Origin: Gammaproteobacteria bacterium
Lineage (GTDB): Bacteria; Pseudomonadota; Gammaproteobacteria; SG8-11
Direction: 5' to 3'
Assembly: GCA_013151345.1 (NCBI GenBank)
Contig: JAADIM010000080.1
Location: 1 to 38,773, forward strand
Length of the DNA: 38,773 nt
The position numbers and the translations under genes were made by a program. Positions 25,861 to 33,090 of the stretch are shown in pieces (the first letter of the stretch is position 1; every line of letters begins with the position of its first letter). Below the pieces are notes generated by a model. It searched no databases. It worked only from the letters and a program-made list of their open reading frames with translations, and was not told where the DNA came from.

Positions 25861-26482
25861 ACACTACTCCCTGTCCCAGCATTTGGTCTCGATGACGGCG
25901 CTGACGCGTATTAATTTGTATAAGATAAAGTTTAAGTAGAGAAAGACACAAGTGTTTATAAAGAAAATTTTTTATTTATAAAACAGTAAGGTCTATAACA
26001 CAGCCATCCCTGCATTTAGAATTAATATAAAAATGCGGGACTGACTGGTATTCTCCTAAGCCTAACTTCGCGAAAATAATTTGAAATTCACTCAGTTTTA
26101 TTTTACCCCCCCCCCTCCTCATCCCGAAACAAGCTTTAAATCATCAATACTATCAAAATGTTACAGCGATAACTGCAAAAAAATTATAAGCTTATAACTT
26201 TTTGACATGAGCTTATAGATTTGGTACGTTAAGACATCACAGCTACCTAGGGGAAGTGGGATTTTATTCGACATTAGTTAATTCCGCTAGTTAAACGTGA
26301 CGTTAGTCTGACGTATACCGGGTTGGGTACTTTCGGTTTAGTGTTTCACATATAGCATGCTTTATAACATCGCGTGTTATATAAATCGTAAGTAACAACG
26401 CCGTACCAAGTTAGCCTAACACTTAACGCTAGCAGCAATGCTGGTCACTTTGTCATAATCACTTAAACTCAGGAGAAATACT
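25861..26482. other. 622-bp leader region of the first Gly/Met peptide gene
   Basis: Divergent region between the fusion protein and the small peptide gene, without an ORF. It includes a run of ten or more C near 26107 and the promoter-like TTGACA at 26202. If transcription begins there, the peptide mRNA has a leader of about 240 nt, long enough for a structured regulatory element; I could not derive a convincing fold. Confidence 0.4.
26202..26230 (+). promoter_or_regulatory. possible sigma70 promoter for Gly/Met peptide 1
   Basis: A perfect -35 box TTGACA stands 17 bp upstream of TACGTT, a poor -10 (three of six). The spacing is ideal, but the weak -10 keeps this tentative. Confidence 0.3.
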
Positions 26483-26572
26483 ATGGGTGGAATGGGTGGC
26501 GGTGGCGGTGGCATGGGCGGCGGTATGGGCGGTGGTATGGGCGGTGGTGGAGGAATGGGCGGCGGAATGTAA
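26483..26572 (+). CDS. Gly/Met-only peptide 1, candidate precursor peptide
   Basis: Too short for the ORF track as given. The ATG at 26483 follows AGGAG with 7-bp spacing. The 29-residue product contains only Gly (22) and Met (7): MGGMGGGGGGMGGGM and similar runs to the end. It has no hydrophobic segment, Cys or classic leader sequence. The glycines use mixed codons (GGT, GGC, GGA), so this is not a simple codon-level tandem repeat, and a strong ribosome binding site supports translation. A second peptide of the same type is encoded at 30904. The intervening genes are modification-type enzymes and two ABC exporters follow. Precursor status is inference; a metal-binding or structural peptide is an alternative. 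Confidence 0.65.
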   Translation: MGGMGGGGGGMGGGMGGGMGGGGGMGGGM

Positions 26573-26704
26573 TTCGCTGAACACTCTCTATTACTGAACA
26601 TAGTTACCAAACTACATAACGCTAAAGTCTATGTACACTCGTTACTACATAAAAACGTAAGATGTAAATATGTATATTATTTATTAGCAATAAAACAAGG
26701 GGAT

Positions 26705-26740
26705 AAGGGGATGTCGCTGTTTGACTCCCCTTTCTATATT
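26705..26740 (+). terminator. terminator-like hairpin after peptide 1
   Basis: AAGGGGA and TCCCCTT pair as the lower stem and GTC/GAC as the upper, with one unpaired base and a 7-nt loop, followed by TTCTATATTTG. It lies 130 bp past the peptide stop. The T tract is imperfect. Confidence 0.45.
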
Positions 26741-26863
26741 TGTACTTTTGATCTTTCTACTTTTACTTTCCGCTTTATAAAAGATGCTTAACACAGAGTA
26801 CAACATTCCTTCCTGCCTAACTCAATGTTATACAAAAATATACTGATAACCCCTGATTTAATT

Positions 26864-26940
26864 GTGGGGCGATACATCGTGGAGCTATGCATTTGTGGAG
26901 CTATGCATTTGTGGAGCCATGCATTGTGAGACTATGACTT
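26864..26940. repeat. tandem repeat, 15/16-bp units
   Basis: Five adjoining units follow GTGGAGCTATGCATTT: two identical, one with a single change and one base shorter, and two degenerate outer units. It is non-coding. Confidence 0.75.
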
Positions 26941-27216
26941 AAGATGCGACTATGTCTATTGTTTTGACTATCGGTAGTAGGCCTGCTACACTTTTTTTGA
27001 GTCATAGAGAGTTTCATGAATTAAACAATTTAAAAAATAGAAACAAAAAATTATTCGTTATCTATGGGGAAGTACGGGCGGGGGGTAGCAACGTTCACAT
27101 TTGAAGTCTGTTCTGTATGACAATTCGCTGCATCATAAGATGAATTAATATTAGAATAAGAACTGCATAGTGTTACGTATAACCATCACAAGTTAATCGT
27201 ATAACAAACGTATCAA

Positions 27217-27325
27217 TTAAGATTACAGTTAAGAATACAGTTAAGAATACAATTAGCGATGTGTGAAGCACTATTAGAAACTTGATAGTGAAATACTTGA
27301 TAGTGAAATACTTAATAGTAAAACA
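27217..27325. repeat. two neighbouring short tandem arrays (12-bp and 15-bp units)
   Basis: Three units of TTAAGAATACAG (27217-27252) and, 28 bp further, three units of CTTGATAGTGAAATA (27281-27325), each with few changes. The second array runs straight into the terminator stem. Confidence 0.7.
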
Positions 27326-27352
27326 AGGGCCACGTAAAGTGGCCCTTGTTTA
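27322..27352. terminator. bidirectional rho-independent terminator
   Basis: A perfect 12-bp stem AACAAGGGCCAC/GTGGCCCTTGTT closes a GTAAA loop, with T-rich flanks on both strands. It lies 64 bp past the formyltransferase stop (minus strand) and can also stop + strand transcription from peptide 1. Confidence 0.85.
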
Positions 27353-27415
27353 TTCTTCGACATGCTTCTGCCTAATCGAGACGCCTTTTCATCACCCCTA
27401 AGTTTACGCTTATGT

Positions 27416-28246
27416 TTATAATTCTAGGCGGAAATACAACAAACTGACCAACCCGTCTGCAGCGGCGACGATCATTTCTGAGTTAGTTTTGTGAACGACC
27501 GTACCAATTTCGTAATTGTGTGATTGCGTCCACGCGTTAAGTCCATAGACCGACCAATTTTTGTTATCAAATCGAGCAAAGCACCCCGTTTTTCCAAATG
27601 CACGGCAGATACGCTCTAATTCTTCAACTGGTTTATGCCAGTCGAGGCTGCGCTGGTCTTTATCAGGTCTTGGCCAGTAGCTTGCGTCATCGCCTTGCGG
27701 CGTTGCATTATCCCAAAACCGATCAATTTCAGTGACTACTTCCAACAGCAAATCTTTTGCTAATAGCTGCAATCTAGCCGACAATGATTCGAAAGTTTCA
27801 TGCTCGGTTATCGGAAAGGACTGCTGGCGCAAAATATCGCCCGCGTCGTATTCCTGGGTCAATTTATGTATCGTCACACCGCATTGCTTGAGGTTTTTGA
27901 GAATAATCCATGGCAAAGGCATCACACCTCGTCCAATCGGTAATAAGGTAGGATGAATATTAATACCTTTTATCGTCGTCGAAGACAAATCAGGGATCTT
28001 GTAATAATACGCTGCAGTAACTAATAACTCACACCCTTCGTTGTGTAGCTGGTTGATAATTTGTGCATCAACACGCTCCTGCGTGACAGGTATTTTATGT
28101 TCGCGACACATTTCAAAAATATACTGATTATGATCAACCTGATTATCGCACGGCACGGTATAGACACGATAAACATCCTGCCCATCCGCAAGCAGCGCCG
28201 CAAGTGCGGCGCTAAAAAAATCATAACCAAAATAAGCAATTTTCAT
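27416..28246 (-). CDS. formyltransferase of the Fmt-like family
   Basis: 276 residues. The N-terminal Rossmann-type domain carries the catalytic triad of 10-formyl-tetrahydrofolate-dependent formyltransferases: Asn96 and His98 in GINIHPTLLP and Asp134 in EYDAGDIL, with spacing identical to E. coli Fmt (N106, H108, D144). It is about 40 residues shorter than Fmt, lacks Fmt's RWRGAAPI block (here IGRGVMPLPW) and has no def gene beside it, so I do not call it methionyl-tRNA formyltransferase. It likely formylates an amine on another substrate, such as a sugar nucleotide or peptide. It lies between the two Gly/Met peptide genes. A C-terminal domain of unclear fold starts near residue 200. Confidence 0.82.
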   Translation of the reverse strand: MKIAYFGYDFFSAALAALLADGQDVYRVYTVPCDNQVDHNQYIFEMCREHKIPVTQERVDAQIINQLHNEGCELLVTAAYYYKIPDLSSTTIKGINIHPTLLPIGRGVMPLPWIILKNLKQCGVTIHKLTQEYDAGDILRQQSFPITEHETFESLSARLQLLAKDLLLEVVTEIDRFWDNATPQGDDASYWPRPDKDQRSLDWHKPVEELERICRAFGKTGCFARFDNKNWSVYGLNAWTQSHNYEIGTVVHKTNSEMIVAAADGLVSLLYFRLEL

Positions 28247-28368
28247 TGACTTAGTTTACTCTTTTTTTGGGCCAGAGGCTTTGTTCTTTGCTTGCCAGAC
28301 CACATAATATACATTCTGAAAATAACCCTGGCAATTTAAAACCTGGATCAACAAAAAGACACCGAATC

Positions 28369-29562
28369 ATGACCATACCGAAAACTCTTGAGCCTTGCCC
28401 TTGTGATAGTGGACTCGCCTATGAATACTGCTGTGGCATTGCCAAACGCACAGCGGCGAATGCCGACATTGTTGCACGCCTAACGACAGTTGGCATTGAA
28501 ACAAATGGAAATCTGACTGCACAGATGGGCATGGCGCTCGAATCATTTGAAACCAGCCCAGACCTGTTCCCTGCGCGCATAGACTTTTTTCAAAACAAAG
28601 CGTGGTTCGTAAAAATGTCGCCGCGCTGGTACAGCGAAAGCGTGTTTCTTGATCCTGGTAGAATACGCGGTACTTGCGTCATCGAGTCGGAGCTTGAACG
28701 CCTTCAACAGATGACACAAGGCATTACCTGGCAACCCTCGGCCTTCATTTTTCATACTGCATTTTGCGGTTCAACCCTGATGGCCCAGGCACTGGGTGCC
28801 ACGTATAATTGTTTGCCCTTAAGAGAGCCTGGGATTGTGGGTAATTTGCTGGTTTATATAAATTCGCAAACTAAGGGTTCGAAACAAGAAGAAAATGACT
28901 GGCTGGATCGAATCTTACGACTGCTGTCCCGCAGATACGAATCCAGTCAGCCTGCTGTCATCAAGGCCAATGACTTTGACAATCCTATAATGATAAAGCT
29001 GCTCGAATGCCTGCATGATATACCCATTCTATTTATGTACACCCCACTTGCAGAGTTTGTCGTAGCCTGCCTCAAAGCTGACAACCGACGCGAATGGGTA
29101 CGTGCTCGATACACGGCTATGAGCACACATGCGCCACGATTATTAAATATTCCTGCCGGACCAACTATTAACGACGATAGCTTTGCACACATGGCGGCTG
29201 TTTACTGGTGTTTTAATATCGCCCTGTATCTGGAAGCATGGCGGGGCTTTCCTGAAAAACTACACAGCCTCGATATTAATGTCATGCTTGCGCAGCCTCG
29301 TAAATCTGTAGAAGCCTGCGGCCGTCTGTTTGGCCTAACATCATTGGATAGTATTGATATTAATGAACGAATCAAAAGCCTGCTTGGTGTTTATTCCAAA
29401 AACAAACAAATGAATTACAGCCCGCAGCATCGCACAAATGATATCGCTCGTTTGCTAATAGAATATAAAACAGAAGTGGGTGCAGCAAAACAGCTTGCAC
29501 AACAATTATTGGCAGACAATTATCCGGGCGATATATTACCTGGACACTTAACAACAAATTAA
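28369..29562 (+). CDS. SEC-C motif / sulfotransferase-like protein
   Basis: I use the ATG at 28369; the ORF-track start adds 34 unsupported residues. The 397-residue product begins with a SEC-C-type zinc motif, CPCDSGLAYEYCCG (Cys 10, 12, 21, 22). After a linker domain comes FIFHTAFCGSTLMAQALG at about 126-143. This resembles the 5'-phosphosulfate loop of sulfotransferases (GST with downstream small residues), and IPILFMYTPLAEFVVACLK may be the 3'-phosphate region. The gene therefore probably encodes a PAPS-dependent sulfotransferase-like enzyme, although a kinase-like P-loop role cannot be excluded. The same Cys motif with the same spacing occurs in the adjacent oxygenase, whose gene is convergent with it and ends 37 bp away. 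Confidence 0.7.
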   Translation: MTIPKTLEPCPCDSGLAYEYCCGIAKRTAANADIVARLTTVGIETNGNLTAQMGMALESFETSPDLFPARIDFFQNKAWFVKMSPRWYSESVFLDPGRIRGTCVIESELERLQQMTQGITWQPSAFIFHTAFCGSTLMAQALGATYNCLPLREPGIVGNLLVYINSQTKGSKQEENDWLDRILRLLSRRYESSQPAVIKANDFDNPIMIKLLECLHDIPILFMYTPLAEFVVACLKADNRREWVRARYTAMSTHAPRLLNIPAGPTINDDSFAHMAAVYWCFNIALYLEAWRGFPEKLHSLDINVMLAQPRKSVEACGRLFGLTSLDSIDINERIKSLLGVYSKNKQMNYSPQHRTNDIARLLIEYKTEVGAAKQLAQQLLADNYPGDILPGHLTTN

Positions 29563-29599
29563 GAATTCACAAACCAAGCCTACAAGCTAAACCTGCAAC

Positions 29600-30442
29600 T
29601 TAACCCAACAGAATGACTGTCTCGGGTGGCCGGGTCGCTATTTTTGACACACCACGTACCGACGCCCAGCTTACGATGGCATAACGCACACCCTGAGTGA
29701 CTGTTTCAGCCTGATGCATATAACGATTACCCGAAGGAAACATCACGGCTGCGCCTGCCCGCGGACGAATCTGATAATTTAAATTATAAAAACTCAGTTC
29801 CCCTCCTTCGTAATCATCATTTAAATAGATCAACATACTCAGATCACGGTCGATGATTCTGTGCCAGGTATGAGTATCTGCATCAAAATTTTCACTGTCA
29901 GCATGTCTAATATAATAACCACCTTCGCGATAACGCATTAAATTGGGTTCCTCAATCCAGTCCAGTGATTTACCCACACACTTGTCAGCCAGATCGATAA
30001 ACGCATTTTTCATGATGTCATTCACCTCCTGCTGACGTTCCCCCATGTCTACACGTTCGGTAACACGCCGCTCATCAACGACCCTTACAATATTATCTGC
30101 GGTGGACTTATCATCATCGACAACCATTAAGCGTACCGCGTCGCGCTGATCAGCAAACTCCCTGAGATTCTTTACCGTATCTGCATCGAGATAATTCTCA
30201 AACATAAACAGACCATATGGCGGTAATCGAATCGCTTCACCTGATCCACAGCATAATCCAAAGGGCTTTCCGCTGGTACAATAACAGGCAGCATTCACAT
30301 CAGGCTTAAAACCTTCTTGTGATCTCTCTGGTTCTAGAACAAGGGGCGGCAGACTTTCTTTTGGAATAGCCATGTATGAGCCGTCAATCAGCTTAGCGTA
30401 AACAGGAGCAGGATCGGGGTACAGATCAGAGACTCTATTCAT
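29600..30442 (-). CDS. SEC-C motif / prolyl 4-hydroxylase-like 2OG-Fe(II) oxygenase
   Basis: 280 residues. Near residue 53 lies CYCTSGKPFGLCCG, a CxC-x8-CC zinc motif like that of the neighbouring sulfotransferase-like protein. The C-terminal domain is a P4Hc-type double-stranded beta helix: iron ligands His180 and Asp182 in IRHADSE, a central LIYLNDDYEGGELSFYNLNY, distal His243 in YMHQAETV and the 2-oxoglutarate-binding Arg253. All catalytic residues are present, so it should hydroxylate a substrate using oxygen and 2-oxoglutarate. Prolines are the classic substrate of this family. The Pro-rich tail of the peptide encoded at 30904, just upstream in divergent orientation, is an attractive candidate. 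That link is inference. Confidence 0.85.
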   Translation of the reverse strand: MNRVSDLYPDPAPVYAKLIDGSYMAIPKESLPPLVLEPERSQEGFKPDVNAACYCTSGKPFGLCCGSGEAIRLPPYGLFMFENYLDADTVKNLREFADQRDAVRLMVVDDDKSTADNIVRVVDERRVTERVDMGERQQEVNDIMKNAFIDLADKCVGKSLDWIEEPNLMRYREGGYYIRHADSENFDADTHTWHRIIDRDLSMLIYLNDDYEGGELSFYNLNYQIRPRAGAAVMFPSGNRYMHQAETVTQGVRYAIVSWASVRGVSKIATRPPETVILLG

Positions 30443-30903
30443 AAATATTTCTACCTATTGATGAGCATGCACAGAAAATTGGCGATAAATACTGAGTTAC
30501 AAATGACAGCTTAAATTACAAAAATTTTGCCCAAGAAAACATTAAATTAATAGCCCTTTTTAACTAAGTAACTCCTTTATAGTCAAGAAAAATAAAATAA
30601 AAACCGCATTCCAACATTATGTAAAAATAACACTTATTCTAAATCATTGAATTTTTAAATAGGGTTATATTTGGCGCTTTACTGAAAAAAAACTGTGTGC
30701 TAAGTTGTTAGAAGTCGATTCACTGGGCTTATTGTTGGAGAGTCAAGCGTAGTTAAAATAATACGGCAATAAGTGAAACGACATCACGTGGGGTGGTAAG
30801 TGTTTTCTGATGGTTTTAATACATATCATCAGATAAGAAGTCACTGAATAAGTTAACCCGAAACCAATATTTTTATTTTACTAACTTGGATAAGGAGGTT
30901 CTT
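30443..30903. other. 461-bp divergent region before peptide 2
   Basis: AT-rich, no ORF. TTGTTG at 30732 and TAAAAT at 30754 (16-bp spacing) form a possible promoter for the peptide gene. CTGATG and CATCAG at 30807-30832 could form a small leader hairpin. If this promoter is used, the leader is again about 140 nt, as for peptide 1 a long untranslated stretch. Confidence 0.4.
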
Positions 30904-31080
30904 ATGGGTATGGGCGGCGGTATGGGCGGCGGTATGGGCGGTATGGGCGGTGGTGGTATGATGGGCGGTGGTATGATGGGCGGAGCGCCTGCTACACCAG
31001 CACCCACACCAGTAGCACCAACTCCGGTAGCACCAACTCCAATAGCACCAACTCCGGTAGCACCAGTACCGGTTCTTTAA
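30904..31080 (+). CDS. Gly/Met-rich peptide 2 with Pro-rich tail, candidate precursor peptide
   Basis: The ATG at 30904 stands 6 bp behind a perfect AAGGAGG; the longer ORF-track start lies upstream of this site and is not used. The 58-residue product has two parts. Residues 1-28 are Gly/Met ([18 protein letters not shown], then MMGGGMMGG), closely like peptide 1. The rest is a tail made of A-P-T-P-V repeats (APTPVAPTPVAPTPIAP) ending PVPVL. There is no Cys, no charged residue and no signal peptide. The region is too regular to be a folded domain. It is flanked by a prolyl-hydroxylase-like gene and an ABC exporter gene pair. A modified, exported peptide is the inference; a metal-chelating or matrix peptide is an alternative. 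Confidence 0.75.
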   Translation: MGMGGGMGGGMGGMGGGGMMGGGMMGGAPATPAPTPVAPTPVAPTPIAPTPVAPVPVL

Positions 31081-31093
31081 TCAGCGCATTATC

Positions 31094-31134
31094 AGGTCGA
31101 CATAAAAAAGATGTAACGTTTGTCGACCTTGTTT
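31094..31134 (+). terminator. hairpin after peptide 2
   Basis: Perfect arms AGGTCGACA and TGTCGACCT with an 18-nt loop, then TGTTTT. It lies 13 bp after the peptide stop. Confidence 0.5.
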
Positions 31135-31188
31135 TGATGATAGTTGTTTTGACAATAACTGTTTTGGTAGCTATTTAAGCTGTTTTAC

Positions 31189-31223
31189 AAAAAAAGGGCC
31201 ATCAACTTGATGGCCCTTTTTTT
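31189..31223. terminator. bidirectional rho-independent terminator
   Basis: GGGCCATC/GATGGCCC with loop AACTT lies between an A run and a T run of seven each. It separates the convergent peptide 2 gene and the first ABC transporter gene. Confidence 0.92.
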
Positions 31224-31236
31224 GTTTCGGCTTTAT

Positions 31237-33006
31237 TCATCCTATACCCGACTGAGTAGTCTGCCAGTTCACGGCTTCATTATAATCAGCAATAGTCAGC
31301 ATCAACTCATCATGTGTGCCCGAGGTAATTGTGCCATTATGATTAAAATACAATATCCGGTCAGCGCTACGGATTGACGAAAACCGGTGAGCAATAATCA
31401 ATGTTGTACGATTTTTTCGTAGTAAATTAATTGCTTCAACAAGCTTTTGTTCAGAATGACTATCCAGTGCGGATGAGGCTTCGTCAAGAATTAATATGGG
31501 TGTATTGCGGGCAAACGCCTGAGCGATGGCCAGACGCTGTTTTTGGCCGACAGATAAACTGCTGCCTTTGGTACCAATCACGGTGTCAATGCCCTGCTCC
31601 AGTTTTTCAACAAATTCCCAGGCAAACCCTGACTGACAGGCTTTTATCATTTGATCCTCAGTTGCACCAGGGCTGGCCAGCAGCAGGTTATCCCTGATCG
31701 TACCATTAATCAGAAACGGTTCCTGCCAAACAATCGAAATTTGGTTTCGTAAAGACACAAGTGAAACCGTTTTAATATCAACATCGTCAATCGCGATATA
31801 ACCTTGCTGAGGATCAAAAAAACGCAACAAAAGCGAAGCCAGCGTGGACTTTCCTGAGCCGCTCGGACCAACCAATGCAACCGATTCACCAGCGTGAATA
31901 TTCATCGATAGGTTTTCGAAAATCGGGGCCGTGCTACCCGGGTAGGTAAATGAAACATCGTGAAAAGCGATCGCCCCGTTCTTCACCCAAAGTTCGGTTT
32001 TGTTTTCTTGGTCTTGTACGGCAGGTTGCATACGCATCACACTTATCACGCGATCGGCTGAAGCCCGGTTGGCCTGAAGCTGAATCGGGATAGAGGCAAT
32101 ATTAAGTACCGGCAAGGTTAAAAACCTGACATACATCAGAAAGCTAACGAGCGCACCAATGGTAATCTGACCTGACTGAATACCAGCTATACCGCTGTAA
32201 ATAACGATCACGCCGGCAAAATACACCAAAAAAGTAAAAAATGCGTTGTACAAGATACGGATTTTGCGGGCTTTTAATGCCCAGCGACGCGCAATATTAA
32301 ATTGTGTTTTGTGTTTATCGCGTATCACCTGTTCACTATTGAAACTGCTGATGCCTCTTAAATTACTCAACGTCTGCTCTTCGACGATCATGAGATTGGC
32401 GTTTTCCTGTATAAAGTGACGCGATGCACGACCGGCTTTGGGAGCAACATAATGTTGTGAGAAATAAAATACCGGCGCCATTGCTACGACAATCAACGCC
32501 AATTGCCAGTCGATCCAGAACAAAATTGAACCATAAACTATCAATACAACAATGCTTGAAAACAGATTAAGCGGCGCATTGATAACAAAGGGTAATAACT
32601 TGTCAATGTCACTCGACAGGCGTGTAATAAGATCGCCTTTTTCAAACTGTTTATTTATTGGAAATGATAATTGCAGAATATGCTCAAGTAACTTACCCCT
32701 TAGACGGTCGATAAAACGCAGCGTCACGCGTTGCAAAGTATAGGCTTGAGTAAACTGGATAACCTGATTAAACAACACGATGGCAGCGATAAAAAGCAAA
32801 ATTGTGTTTAACTGATCAAACTGGCTTTGCGTGATTTGAGTAATCGCTCCACCTATTTTCCAGATTAAAAATGCATTGGACGCAGCGATAACGAGCGCCA
32901 ACACACCAAGCAGATAAATATAACGCCGGTCGGGTTTTGCGTAAGGTAAAAAGAAACGGACAATTTCCCTTTGCCATCGCAGAAACTTTGATAATTTCCT
33001 TTTCAT
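31237..33006 (-). CDS. ABC exporter (fused membrane and ATPase domains), second of a pair
   Basis: 589 residues counted from the ATG at 33006; the ORF track uses a TTG two codons earlier. Six membrane helices of ABC_TM1 type are followed by a nucleotide-binding domain with Walker A GPSGSGKST, signature SLSVGQKQ (LSVGQ rather than LSGGQ), Walker B ILILDEASSALD with catalytic Glu, and IIAHRFSSI (H-loop). It has no N-terminal C39 peptidase domain, so it would not cleave a double-glycine leader. Its paralog lies 84 bp upstream on the same strand. The two may work as a heterodimer; since both ATPase sites look intact, two homodimers are also possible. Substrate unknown; the Gly/Met peptides are a candidate from context. 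Confidence 0.88.
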   Translation of the reverse strand: MKRKLSKFLRWQREIVRFFLPYAKPDRRYIYLLGVLALVIAASNAFLIWKIGGAITQITQSQFDQLNTILLFIAAIVLFNQVIQFTQAYTLQRVTLRFIDRLRGKLLEHILQLSFPINKQFEKGDLITRLSSDIDKLLPFVINAPLNLFSSIVVLIVYGSILFWIDWQLALIVVAMAPVFYFSQHYVAPKAGRASRHFIQENANLMIVEEQTLSNLRGISSFNSEQVIRDKHKTQFNIARRWALKARKIRILYNAFFTFLVYFAGVIVIYSGIAGIQSGQITIGALVSFLMYVRFLTLPVLNIASIPIQLQANRASADRVISVMRMQPAVQDQENKTELWVKNGAIAFHDVSFTYPGSTAPIFENLSMNIHAGESVALVGPSGSGKSTLASLLLRFFDPQQGYIAIDDVDIKTVSLVSLRNQISIVWQEPFLINGTIRDNLLLASPGATEDQMIKACQSGFAWEFVEKLEQGIDTVIGTKGSSLSVGQKQRLAIAQAFARNTPILILDEASSALDSHSEQKLVEAINLLRKNRTTLIIAHRFSSIRSADRILYFNHNGTITSGTHDELMLTIADYNEAVNWQTTQSGIG

Positions 33007-33090
33007 CGCCAATTAAATAATTACCTATGATAGTCATTGCCAACACAGTATTTGCAGGGCGCGTTAGCGTTTTTCCCTGGCTTACAGTTA

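Larger units (their letters stand above)
26573..27415. other. 843-bp gap after peptide 1, rich in short tandem repeats
   Basis: No gene is supported. It contains a terminator-like hairpin at 26705, three separate short tandem arrays (26864-26940, 27217-27252, 27281-27325) and the bidirectional terminator at 27322. The antisense ORF at 26416-26610 is only the reverse of the Gly/Met repeat. Confidence 0.5.

Noticed and set aside
26416-26610. Minus-strand ORF with long poly-Pro runs (IPPPIPPPMPPPPP)
   Set aside because: It is the exact antisense of the Gly/Met peptide gene; the + strand has a strong ribosome binding site and a homolog at 30904, the minus strand has neither.
27416-28246. Methionyl-tRNA formyltransferase (fmt)
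   Set aside because: Catalytic triad fits but length, conserved RWRGAAPI region and def neighbour do not.
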